From Tubiluchus corallicola (taxonomy: Eukaryota > Priapulida > Priapulimorpha > Priapulimorphida > Tubiluchidae), in NCBI GenBank assembly GCA_030141605.1, contig JAQGDQ010000021.1:496001-560000 (forward strand): DNA of 64,000 bases. The letters are read 5' to 3'. Positions 36,921 to 47,600 of the stretch are shown here, piece after piece (the first letter of the stretch is position 1; every line of letters starts with the position of its first letter). The notes under the pieces are model-generated. The model worked only from the letters and a program-made list of their open reading frames with translations. It was not told the origin of the DNA and ran no database searches. The position numbers were made by a program, and so were the translations under genes.

Positions 36921-38069
36921 AGGTGGATACGCAGGCACACAACTAAACAATATGAACCTCACAGAGATTATAAAGTAATTTTGTTAGCTGTATACTGTAC
37001 TAGCCTAAACATAGTTTCTAATTATTTAAATCGCTCTCTAATTCTCTAGCAACTTACCATAAAATTGCATGTAATCTGCCCAATTACATTTTAAAATTTA
37101 TACGGCACTCAGTTTGTGTACATTCTCTGATTTGTGTTGACATTTTTCCAAAGCATACAGGTACTAGTGTCATCTAGTGTTCGTAAAAAAACCCATCTCA
37201 GTTACTGTTTGCCGTTACTAAGGAATTTCGTTAAAATAGTCTCCACTAGATAACGCCACTGAAACCAGTAACTCCTGATAGTGTGTACTGTATTAGATGT
37301 ATTTATCTGTAGAGTGAAGAAGAAACTGAAGAATGGTGGATTTTGGTAAATAAATGTTGAGAGGTGAATAGACGAAGAAAGGTATGAGTAGATGTATTAC
37401 GTTATTTTGCAGATAAGCCTTTCTTATTCACAGTAGTCAATTTACTTACTCAATTTTTTTTGGGTAGCTGACTTGATAATTTTCGCTGACCTTTGATTTC
37501 TGTTAATTACTCACACAATAACTATTAGTATTAACTTGTTTGCTCAAGGTGCTTCAGGAAACGCATTGTAAACTGCTGCAAAATACCAAGCATAAATTAG
37601 CCTGGATATATATCCAGACTGAGTTGACGATTTTTTACGTTGTAGGAACATTTATTATGATTAGCATCTACAGTAAGCATGACAATTATATGCTGTACTG
37701 TAGCTAATCATTATGGTCCCTTCTTCTACCTTCAGTCAAATCTTGAGTTGGTGATGAAAAATGCATTCGCAGTGTCACTGTCGTATTGAATGCAAAAATC
37801 GAGTTTATATATCATTTAAATATGAAATATGAATATTTCAAACACATGCATAGCATATGCATAGATGCACAGTAAACAGTAAAGTAGATAATACATCTTT
37901 GCGATTGATACCTCGTATTCATGGCTCATATAAAAAAAAAAGATTGATTTGTGATGAGTGATTTTAAAAATAACGTAATAATGAGCGAGTCACCAAAAAC
38001 TTTAGTCTGAAGCAGTTTTCAGAATAATGCCATGGTGCTACAATACTTACATAGTGTACATACAGTAAA
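36921..38069. other. Intergenic DNA between two satellite arrays
   Basis: No gene recognised. A short ATGGTGGATTTTG followed by GTAAAT (near 37333) resembles a minimal first exon of the gene at 40-43 kb, but its phase does not join the first exon I can place there. AT-rich otherwise. Confidence 0.35.
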
Positions 38070-38580
38070 CATCATTGTATAATTTGCATATGGATAGTGA
38101 CCTATAATTTGTCTGTCATAATTTGCACATCTATTGTTGTAGACATTATATCCTTTACATTTTCATTGTTTTAGAAATTGTTCAAGTTTGCATCATCGGC
38201 TGTTCAATGCATGGTGTGTTATTTTCCTGATATTAAAGCATCTTTGTGTAGTTTGTGTATTGATAGTGACCTATAATTTGCCTGCCATAATTTGCACGTC
38301 TATTGTTGTAGACATTATATCGTCTACATTTTTATTGTTTTAGAAATTGTTCAAGTTCGCATCATCAGCTGTTCGATGCAAGGTGTGTGATTTTCCTGAT
38401 ATTAAAGCATCTTTGTGTAGTTTGCGTATCGATAGTAACTTATAATTTGCCTGCCATAATTTGCACGTCTATTGTTGTAGACATTATGTAGTTTACATTT
38501 TCATTGTTTTAGAAATTGTTCAAGTTTGCATCATCAGCTGTTCGATGCATGGTGTGTGATTTTCCTGATACTAATTTAAC
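38070..38580. repeat. Second satellite array, 169-bp unit, 3 copies
   Basis: The anchor GATAGTGACCTATAATTTG recurs at 38093, 38262 and (as GATAGTAACTTATAATTTG) 38431, exactly 169 bp apart. Units also share CATAATTTGCACGTCTATTG, GTAGACATTATAT, TTTTAGAAATTGTTCAAGTT, GCATCATCAGCTGTTCGATG and GTGTGTGATTTTCCTGATA. I see no sequence similarity to the array at 36 kb. Confidence 0.9.
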
Positions 38581-38988
38581 AAATATTAACTAATACAAAA
38601 ACTGTTTCGATGTGTTAGTATATTTTTCCTAGCTGACTGCTGTAAAGTTTTGTGTTGTATTATCCTCTATAAATACCGTACAGTAGCTGCACCCCTAAGT
38701 TTTAGTGTATCTACATGGCATGGGTGTTTGCAAAAGTTTGCTAACATCCCTCTGTCAGACTGTCTCAAATTTTTTCCTGGGAATTTATGTTAAGATTAGG
38801 ATGTTCTTGGGATATTCTTGCACTGTATCTCTCTCTCTCTTTTCGCAATTTCTTCTCTGTTCTCTGTGCTGTAAAAATCAAATTGAAATCCTATAACTTA
38901 TGGTCCTTTCTTTTTTCCCTCACTTTACAGTCGCAGTTTTCTTTAGTACAGCAAGATTGCAATTTATGAAATATAACTTGTTATTTTG

Positions 38989-38993
<5 letters not shown>

Positions 38994-39039
<46 letters not shown>
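38994..39039 (+). repeat. (TA)23 microsatellite
   Basis: 46 bp of uninterrupted TA. Confidence 0.98.
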
Positions 39040-39046
<7 letters not shown>

Positions 39047-40188
39047 AATAGATACTACTACTTATCCTGCTGGGATGCTGGCTATCAATTCAATATTGCA
39101 GAGGCCTGTAGTTATAATTACTATAGCCAGTGCATCACAGACTCATTGCAACAAGTGTTGCATTTAATTTTATATTATCTTTATTTATATAGTACAAATT
39201 TTATATTATCTTTGCCACTTGAATAGTGACCTGTCAAATTTACAAACTTAGAGGAGTTTGAATAACTTTTGCAAAATATTTTGCAGAAGAGAATGCTCTA
39301 CACTTTTTGTCCTGGATTCTTTAGATACAAGCTATAACTTTGAAACTAAAAGGCCTTGAAATGAAAATTCTTTGAAAATTTTACAGATTTTTCGTATCAT
39401 CCTATTAACTACTCCATTGGATAAAACATCTAAGCATTTCTATTGGCAGTACTAGAAAATATATAGTTTTGCTGTAGTATTTCATACAGTTAGGCCATTG
39501 TGTCACTTACTAATACTTTCTTGAAACTGCTAGGCTATAGACTACAATTTTGCTGTACAGTTTGTGATAAAGTTTTAAATGTTGTATCTTCGTGACTTGT
39601 TAGAACTGTGCTGCTGAACACTGGTACAGACACAATTCCTCACTTGGATTGGGGAGTTGCTTGTGTACAACACTGACTCCCAGTGTCCTAAATAATTTAA
39701 AGGTGTTTCATATGACTGCTGTTTAAAATTTTTTTGTTGGTCATCAAGAGTATGTTGAGCTAATTCTCAGAGCTTTTCATTCAGACTTGATTGTTCTATA
39801 AAGGCTGAATTGCAAAACCTATAGCAGCATTTAAGTTTCGCAATGCTATGATGTCTTGATGATGGTTCGCTGATTAACAATACATTGAGTTTTGCATAGC
39901 TCTAGACAGGCCAATAATTTTGCAGATACAATGGCACTGCAAAAATGTTTTGAATTAACTGCTAAAATCGTATGACTGAAGGTTTGGCCAAACATTTTAG
40001 CTGTTAACCATGAAGTGATTTGTTTAATAATAGTATTATTAATATCTACAAGATAAATCAATTAGTACATTAATGATGTGCAATGTCGAGGAATTCCTCA
40101 GTGATGAAATATAGTGCAAAGTCACTCTTTCCCACAAGTAATAATTGTACAGTGTAAACTCAGGCATCTAATTTGTTTTTATTTCTAG
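39040..40188. other. Probable intron or upstream region of the 40-43 kb gene
   Basis: No exon could be fixed here. The first placed exon (40189) begins inside a codon, so at least one coding exon lies further left, perhaps beyond the satellites. Confidence 0.35.
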
Positions 40189-42801
40189 ATTCAAACCAGT
40201 TGCACAAGATGTGATTATATACACCTTGAGATCATTCACCAATAAAGTTGCGACTTGGAGAAATTTTGTGTTTGACTGTATGCTATTATTATTTACATAT
40301 CGCCTCTATAAAGGGTAAGTTATTTACCATTTAAACCCTTCGCTATCGCAGAACAATCCGCACACCAAATATGCTTGATAACAGTGTGCTGGTTGACAGT
40401 AATATGAATGTACGAACTCTCAATGACTCTAATTCGGCAAATAGTCAGCAGAGCACAGCACCGCAGTTGCAACCTGGTGAACTAATCCTCCAGAATAATT
40501 TGTCTATAGATAATGATATAAAGTTGCTTCCAGAAAAGAGTGTTGCAAATTTACTAGATAATCAAGCAGACATGGGATCAAATGCAGAGAAAGAGGAAAA
40601 AGCGGTGGAGTCTGACAGCGAAACTCTGGTATCTCAGAACGATACCTGTCTACCTCTGGATCAGGTGTTGGACACTATGACGGAGTGTGCTCCGTTTTTG
40701 TCATCGAGTGCTGAGAATTTTAAACAAAATACTGTGAGCTCTATGTCTGACTCTAAAACCAGTGTTGACTTTGATGTCTACACCATGGAGACAACTCTTC
40801 CAACAGTGGACTGGGCAACGTTGGAGGATCAACTTCACAAAGCAGCAAAAGAGGAGGTAAGCCTTTCTTTTAGGAATTAGTGTAGCATTAATGTGTTTCA
40901 AGCCTAACTAGAGTGCAACATTATAAAAATAATGACACTGAGACATGGTAAGAAATCTGAACCGTAATAATAACTAGAAAACCGTTTATGACAAAGTCAT
41001 AAACTGAAGATTCTGTAATATGTTATGCAAGTATAATCTAATGTTGCAAAGTCATGTAATGTAGTGTAATGTGTTACATTACATTATAGCATTATTGGTA
41101 AAAAAATTCCCAGGCTGTTAATCTTTACAGTGTCTGGACTGGTGGAGATTTTTTTTTTGTTAAGTCAGACTAGCTCTAGATCATAATTTTGTTTTTTGTT
41201 AAATTTGCCATGTTTGATTACCTAGGAATTGTATTTCTTTTCAATCAAATCTGAACTTGTTACTATTGAACATGCAGCCCCATGGATCAGGGATTCTAAA
41301 TATTGCCTTCAATGAGTTCCCTGTACTTGATAACCTAGGAACTGCATTTCGTTTAGATGAAATCGGAGTATGCAACATTTTATCTTGTGAGTTTAAGTTA
41401 GGGGTCATTCAATCTCGAATCAACTTACACCACCTAATTTGTCTCACCATCACCGAGACCTTTCATTCGATATATTACAAGCCAATGTTGCTCAATACTG
41501 GAAAAATATCTGTGCCCTATCCCCATTTTCAGTTTTTATCCTCCTTCAAAAAGTTTTTCCAATCTAAATGCCTCATATTTAGTCATGTACAAGAACTAAA
41601 CACCACCTATCCACATGCCAAAAATCGTGGCCCTAGTTCAAAATTGCCGGAGGAGAAAGTACTTAACAAAAACTGATAGCTGTCTACTATCCCTGATCCT
41701 TTGTTCTAATACTGGAAAAATATCTGAGCCCTACCCCCATTTTCAGTTTTTGCCCCCAACAAAAAGCTTTCCCAATCCATATGCCTCATATTTAGTCATG
41801 TACAGGAACTAAACACCACCTAGCCACATGCCAAAAATCGTGGCCCTAGTTCAAAATTGCAGGAGGAGAAAGAACCTAACAAAAACTGATAGCTGTCTAC
41901 TATCCCTGATCCTTTGTTTTAATACTGGAAAAATATCTGAGCCCTACCCCCATTTTCAGTTTTTGCCCCCAACAAAAAGTTTTTCCAATCTAAGTGCCTC
42001 ATATTTAGTCGTGTACAAGAACTAAACACCACCTAGCCACATGTCAAAAATCGAGATCCTAGTTCAAAATTGCAGGAGGAGAAAGGACCTAACAAAAACT
42101 GATAGTTGTCTACTATCCCTGATCCTTTGTTTCAAGGCCATTGTTCAGCAACTCGGTTGTCTGAGTCCATACTCCAGGCACATGACCTGTAAGTTTCATA
42201 ACTCTACCTTTGTTTGCTTTTCCAGTTATTGACAATACCTTATTTTAACACTTTCGTCTATGTTGCATGAGCTGGCCATACCCACGTTTTGAAAAATACC
42301 TAATGCACATCTACTCTTACCTGGCTGCCCAAATATGCAAAAACATAGGCTCCTAGTGCAAACCTGTAAGAGGTGTTGACAAAGCCATTTGCCCTAAATT
42401 TCACAATTTCGCTCCTATCGCTTGACCTTTGGCAAAGATGCCACTGTTTTCCTGACAATTCCTGAGAACCTATTTTAGGTGACAGCACAAGTTTTGTACT
42501 TCTAGCTCTTATAGTTTTGGAGCTATTGACATGATCGGATAATTTTGCCAATATCACGTCACCCAATGATGTACACTTTTTGAAAAATACTTAAAGCAAA
42601 ACCAGACTCAAAAAATTAGAGTAATACATATGTTATATAGTGTCCACATTAAAGCAATGAGACCAGTGACATCACTAGTTTTATTTCCAGCGCATTCCAC
42701 CAGTTGGTGCTGTGAAACGGTATTTCATTCTCGGAATAATTTTACTTAGTGTTTTTGCACGCATGTTTTATAGACGTTTTCATCTTTTAACGCATTTATA
42801 G
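40189..42801 (+). CDS. Unrecognised protein with two hydrophobic segments (3' part of gene)
   Basis: Three exons join in frame: 40189-40314, 40352-40856 and 42691-42801 (TAG). The first begins one base before TTCAAACC, so an upstream exon is missing. The intron between exons 1 and 2 is only 37 bp (GTAAGT...ATCGCAG); reading through it hits an immediate TAA, which supports splicing. The visible product is about 246 aa. It starts FKPVAQDVIIYTLRSF and then has a hydrophobic stretch (NFVFDCMLLLLFTYRLYKG). About 165 polar, Ser/Asn/Glu-rich residues follow, ending in VDWATLEDQLHKAAKEE. The C-terminus has a hydrophobic stretch (KRYFILGIILLSVFARMFY) with a basic tail RRFHLLTHL. AATAAA lies 28 bp after the stop. 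This looks like an organelle-membrane protein with a long loop; I do not recognise the family. Confidence 0.72.
41395..42660 (+). repeat. Dispersed repeat with internal 213-bp tandem array (intron of the 40-43 kb gene)
   Basis: A unit beginning AATACTGGAAAAATATCTG recurs near 41495, 41706 and 41919, and a partial copy ends near 42133; the period is 213 bp. Each unit holds CCCCCATTTTCAGTTTTTGC, CCTCATATTTAGTCATGTAC, CATGCCAAAAATCGTGGCCC and AACTGATAGCTGTCTACTAT. Upstream is CCGAGACCTTTCATTCGATA (41454), and downstream is a segment with GCACATCTACTCTTACC. The same words occur in the same order at 60.2-61.2 kb, so this is one dispersed family. Because 213 is a multiple of three, short peptides recur identically in one frame; I treat these as non-coding. 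Confidence 0.8.
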
Positions 42802-42828
42802 TATCCGAGCAAGCGCAAGCAGGCCACT

Positions 42829-42834
42829 AATAAA
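42829..42834 (+). promoter_or_regulatory. Polyadenylation signal of the 40-43 kb gene
   Basis: AATAAA 28 bp after the TAG stop codon, followed by a T-rich region. Its position supports the proposed last exon. Confidence 0.6.
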
Positions 42835-44288
42835 ACTGTTCCGACGTTCCTTTCAATTGAATTTCACTATTTACTTTAAGCAGCAACATCCAAATTGCAA
42901 CATTTCATTACTTCGGCTGCAGTCATGTTTTATTACGTCTAATCGGCTGTCGTTCATCAAACAGAGAAACAATGTCTTAAACTGGCATTCACTGTTTTTA
43001 ATCTGCTTTCAGACTGACTACCGCGTCTCAAACAGCAGACGTTTTGTATGTATAGTGTGCATTCTCCAAAATACTAATGTGCCCATTAATATTCATTATT
43101 CCTAAAGTTATCGTCTCAGTAAATTTTACTTTCAAATTGCTTTTATGCGCTTTTGTCTTTTCTGTAGATAATTTAATGAGTGGCGAGAGTGGGTAATCTA
43201 CTAGTTTACAGTCTTGTCTTTTATTATAATATATTGAAAAAAGTACTGCACAAAGTTTTAAATTAATTTAATTTAATTTTGATAAAATAATTTGTAATAA
43301 ATAATGTATTATATGTTACGTTCGTTATAATCAATTCGTCATGGCCATAATTAATTTAAAAATAGAACAATTTCAGAATTGTGCTGCATGTTTTTTGAAT
43401 GTCTAGAAATTGTTTTCGTAAGGCAACTTGTGAAGGAAAGATAAAATTTGTAGGCTGTTACGCGCAAGAATAAACCATAATTTGCGTACATGGGTTATAG
43501 TGGTTCTATACATTGTTAAGTACCAGAATCAGGAAATCAAGAAGCAAGCCTTTGCGTAGGAAATATCCTGATGCCTTTATTGCCTTGACTGTTAACCGAC
43601 GCTTTTACGGAAATATTTACCACTAACTTTCTTCAGAACTACAACAAAGTTGAACCATAATGGTGTTGTGCTTTTTGAGAAGGTAGAAAGATTTAATTAT
43701 CCTTCTTTTTTGAAGCTCCCTTTTGGTACTTCTTGCAGAATACTGGTCATCTGATGGTGTCTGTTAAAATCAAATGAAATAGTTAAAGTAGTGGACAAAA
43801 AATTGTAAGATTGCTTCCTGGACAGGGCATAAACAGGCTCAGCTAGGCTGCCTAAAAATATGAAACAATTTGAAGAAGTTGCAGAAATGTGGAAAAGGAG
43901 GTACATTCAGGCGACAATTTTTAGATTTCCGTTCCTTATTCATGCTTGCCCTTTACTGTAAGTAAAACTAACTCGAATCGACCACTTCTACAATTGATCG
44001 TGTCAAACCTGTTTCGTTACAGTCTTCATCTTGACTTCTTGAACTTGGAAATGTTTTTGGTGAGTTTATTAAAGTGAATCATTCAGCAAATTTTTGTTCT
44101 TCCCACGATTCTTTTCCCCGGTGAGTTGTAGGTGGACGGATAAAATGGATGCTATTGCTACAATGTGTTCTGTTAAGACTTCCCCCCCCCTTACCTTTCG
44201 ACCTCTCAAGCACAGTACCTACAATGTATGTGTTAGAAAATCCTTCTGCAAATTTGGTTTCACTTTTATCACTAATTTTCGAGATACG
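42835..44288. other. Intergenic DNA
   Basis: No gene recognised. AT-rich, with a C-run (CCCCCCCCC) near 44181. Confidence 0.4.
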
Positions 44289-44296
44289 TTGTAGAT

Positions 44297-44663
44297 CAGT
44301 GGTTCCCAAAGTAGGGGTAAATTACCCCCCGGTTGTAATATGGTTTTTTGGGGGGTGTAACGGGCACCCCTCTGAAAATTTTTAAAACTTCGCTCGGAAT
44401 GCATTTTACGTAGTTTTCTTCTTGAAGAGACTGCCTCCGGCAGGCAACACTGTGTCATAATTGTAATTCTTGTTTTGGCAACAATACAATAACAACACCT
44501 GGAAATTTATTTATGTCACGAGCAAACATCAATAATTTTGCTTGCTTGTGGCATATACGTGTGTTTACTTTTTGAGTTGGAGAAGTAGTACTAGGTGGGG
44601 TGTAATGGACACGACCGGGTTTCCCGATTTGTGTAACGGTCCGAGAAAGTTTGGGAACCACTG
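44297..44663. mobile_element. hAT-type MITE (367 bp) with perfect 8-bp target duplication
   Basis: The left end CAGTGGTTCCCAAAGT (44297) pairs with the right end AAGTTTGGGAACCACTG (ends 44663). The flanks are identical: TTGTAGAT at 44289-44296 and again at 44664-44671. CAGTGGTTCCCAA-type TIRs with 8-bp duplications are typical of hAT elements. The interior has GGGGTGTAACGGGCACC-like and GGGGTGTAATGGACACG-like blocks and no transposase. The perfect duplication implies a fairly recent insertion. Confidence 0.92.
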
Positions 44664-44671
44664 TTGTAGAT

Positions 44672-47600
44672 GAACAATTGGACTAATCAAGATTACGTGT
44701 GGCTACTACAGTTAGTAGATGGCATGATCGCGCAAAGCCAATAGTAATAAGATATTATTTAGTTTGAAGCTCAGTAATTTCTTCCACACGTATAACCTTT
44801 TCTTCATTGTGCGTTAGAGTTAATACAAGACACGCTGCGAAAACCTGTGATGTCTATGACTTATTACCGTAAAATACTATCGCTACTAAGTACTCCATTA
44901 CTGAAGCTGGAGCTATTATCTCGTTCCTGGAAACGCTGTACTTTAGTGACCAATAAAGAGCATTTTGTTTCTGATGCTAGCACCTGTGAATTCTTAGAAC
45001 TTCGTAACTATAAAACCTTGCAGCATAAACTACCATCTAATAATTATATTAATCGACCACGGCTGACGGTTACAGTTGATATTGTATCTCTGACTTGTTG
45101 TCGCTTCTGATAAAAAGGTTAACAGGTTAATACAGTGGTAGATCATTCAGCTGTGACAAAAACGTCAATACTTGTCCTTCGGGGACCCTCTTGCTTTAAC
45201 CTTGTTTTAATCCACTTATGGCAGTGGTTGCTGGCAGCTGAGTTGGCAGCAAGAGGTGTTGTGGCTTGTTATAATAGTGTAAAGAGTTTTGCAAATAGAC
45301 AACACCGTTTTGTGTTTGTCAGACTTGGGAGATAGGGATAAATAGCTGCTAGCTTCAATGAATGACCTCTCAAGCTTTTCCTTTTTTATAGGATTTTTTG
45401 TATTTGTAGCAGAGCTAACTATATATCTGGGGCGCCTCTTTTCCAATTGTCTAATCGTTTGTGAAAGGGCTTGCAGTTGCCTTTTCTGCACTTGCCAGTG
45501 TTTTAAGTTCCATGTACTTTCAATAGAAATTGAAATAGGACAATTCTGTCCTAAATGAAAAGTGAATTTAGGCATTTCTAAGTGCTAGTGAGCGATGCTG
45601 CTGTGTAGTAGACAGGAATACATGCAACCGTCACACGCCTAATATGTGCATTCCTAAGTCGGTTGGCAAGGAAATAAAATATAATAATGATAATGTATAC
45701 TGTTACTGTCCTGAGTAACAACGAATGTAATTGGAGTTGATTAGTTTTACCAAATGAAAAAGGACAATATACGACTGGGATTATAGATTCTGCCTTTGAG
45801 ACTACTTATTTCACAAATAGTTAGGCAAACAATTCATTATAATTGACAACTTAATTGTTTCGTTCTTTACTTGCTTCCCATTGTCATCTTCACTTTCAAC
45901 GATATTTTTTGCTATTCTTGATATTTCGGTGTTTACATGGCCTGGCTGGATATGGTACTTTGTAACACAATATTATTATGTAACCTTGTGTACTGTAATA
46001 TTAGTGCAATCTTCAAGTCACAGTCAAAGTCATCGCCTTTTCGGTGATACTAATTCATGGCTTTCACTAATTTAAGGCATAAGTGATATTGAAATTCGAC
46101 TTTAGCTTTAAAAAGGAACCTTATTTTCATTCAAAAATTAGCATGAATAAACACAATTTTAAAATTGCTTCAACTGAAACATGTGTTTAAGTACATTGGG
46201 GTAGCTTTTATGCCTACTTGGCCTTGGGTGACTTGGTCATTCAGATTCTGGATTGAGTCATTTGAACGGTTTCAACCCAACTGCAAATGACCATCAGAAG
46301 ATAATCATCCATGTCCCAATCATCCTTTACAACTCAGTCTGTTAAGCACTAGGCTATGTTATTTGATAATCATTCAGCTAAATATAGAGAAATGTAGATA
46401 GTTGATGTCGTTTTATGTACATTATATACTAAATATCTTTTAAAATGTGCATTTATTTTAAATACGTTCTAATATGTGCATCACCTTTTTGTTACTAGAT
46501 GAAATATATTATAAGGATAATTTTTAACAGTCATGTTCATTCAACTTATCTGAGAGAGGGGAATGACTCTGGGTATTACACTTCATCCTCCCCTACATTT
46601 TATACAATATCGCATTAACTTATTTAAAAAATTAAGTTTAATAATTATTCATTTTTATCATGTAACTTTAATTGATACCCATGTATTTTATGTACGTAAT
46701 GAAATGAATAAATATATTTTCTTTATTATATTATTTATTTAAGTAAGCAAGCCAGGACACAGCTCAAATCGACGTTTCTTCATTATTCATACTTTGATAA
46801 ATGATGTCATCATTTTTGCCGTTACTCTGCGCGTCGCCGCTGACGCTGACATTTATAGCTTTATAAGAAGTCCTGCACATCGAGCTGTCTTTAAAGAGAA
46901 GCCATGCGCAGCATCTAGCATCCTGCAACGTGATGAAGCCATGCACTAGACTTGTGTCATAACGTTTTATAGTTGATTCATAATAATCGCTCTATACTTA
47001 TTAAAGTGCGTCGTAATTTGTGCTCGACTAATTTTGCTTAATTGGGAGATGATTTCTGATGGTTGTGAAGCTTTGCTGCGCGTACTGAATGTGTTTCAGA
47101 GAAATTCAAATGATATTTTGTATTGTCACTGTTTAGAAAACTTTTTTAGCTGCATCGCTGAGTGAATATCCAAATTTCTAACGAACGCGGGTTATTCAGG
47201 TGTTCAAAGCTGAGCTGGTTGCTTCAGATGATTGACAGTTTTAGTTCTCTTGCTGACGATGATTGTTATAGATGACTGTTTTTGCGTTCTGTTCACGAAT
47301 AGGTTTACTTAAAGGAGCGTTCTAAGTACAAGTAGGTTAACGACTCATTTTAAAAAGCGAGGCCACAAACATAGAGCATTTGGCATTGAAGATAGAGTTC
47401 TTCAAACATTAGAAAATGAGTAATCTTTGTACTTCGTTATACTCTTCTTTGTTTACAAGTTTAAATTTATATTATAGCTGAAAAATTTGCGTACACTCTT
47501 ATTCACTGTCGCCGGGCACTAATTTAATGTTCCGAACGACAAGTTTGTCTTTTTAATTTATTTGACATAACCTTATTTTATTGGACAGTTCATTTGTTTC

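Noticed and set aside
37240-37262. CCACTAGATAACGCCAC, similar to the CTCF consensus
   Set aside because: Two mismatches in the core, and similar CATCTAGTG words are common in animal repeats; not supportable from sequence alone.
37333-37346. ATGGTGGATTTTG followed by GTAAAT as first exon of the 40-43 kb gene
   Set aside because: Joining it directly to the exon at 40189 gives a stop within a few codons, so at least one more exon would be required.
35944-38580. Regularly spaced repeats as a CRISPR-like array
   Set aside because: Units of about 169 bp repeat along their whole length with no unique spacers; these are satellites in animal DNA.
41257-42232. Repeated open frames with identical peptides at a 213-bp spacing
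   Set aside because: Explained by a tandem repeat whose period is a multiple of three inside an intron; related sequence at 60 kb is not open in the same way.
45216-45575. Minus-strand open frame of 119 codons
   Set aside because: No recognisable domain, no splice context, and composition like the flanks.
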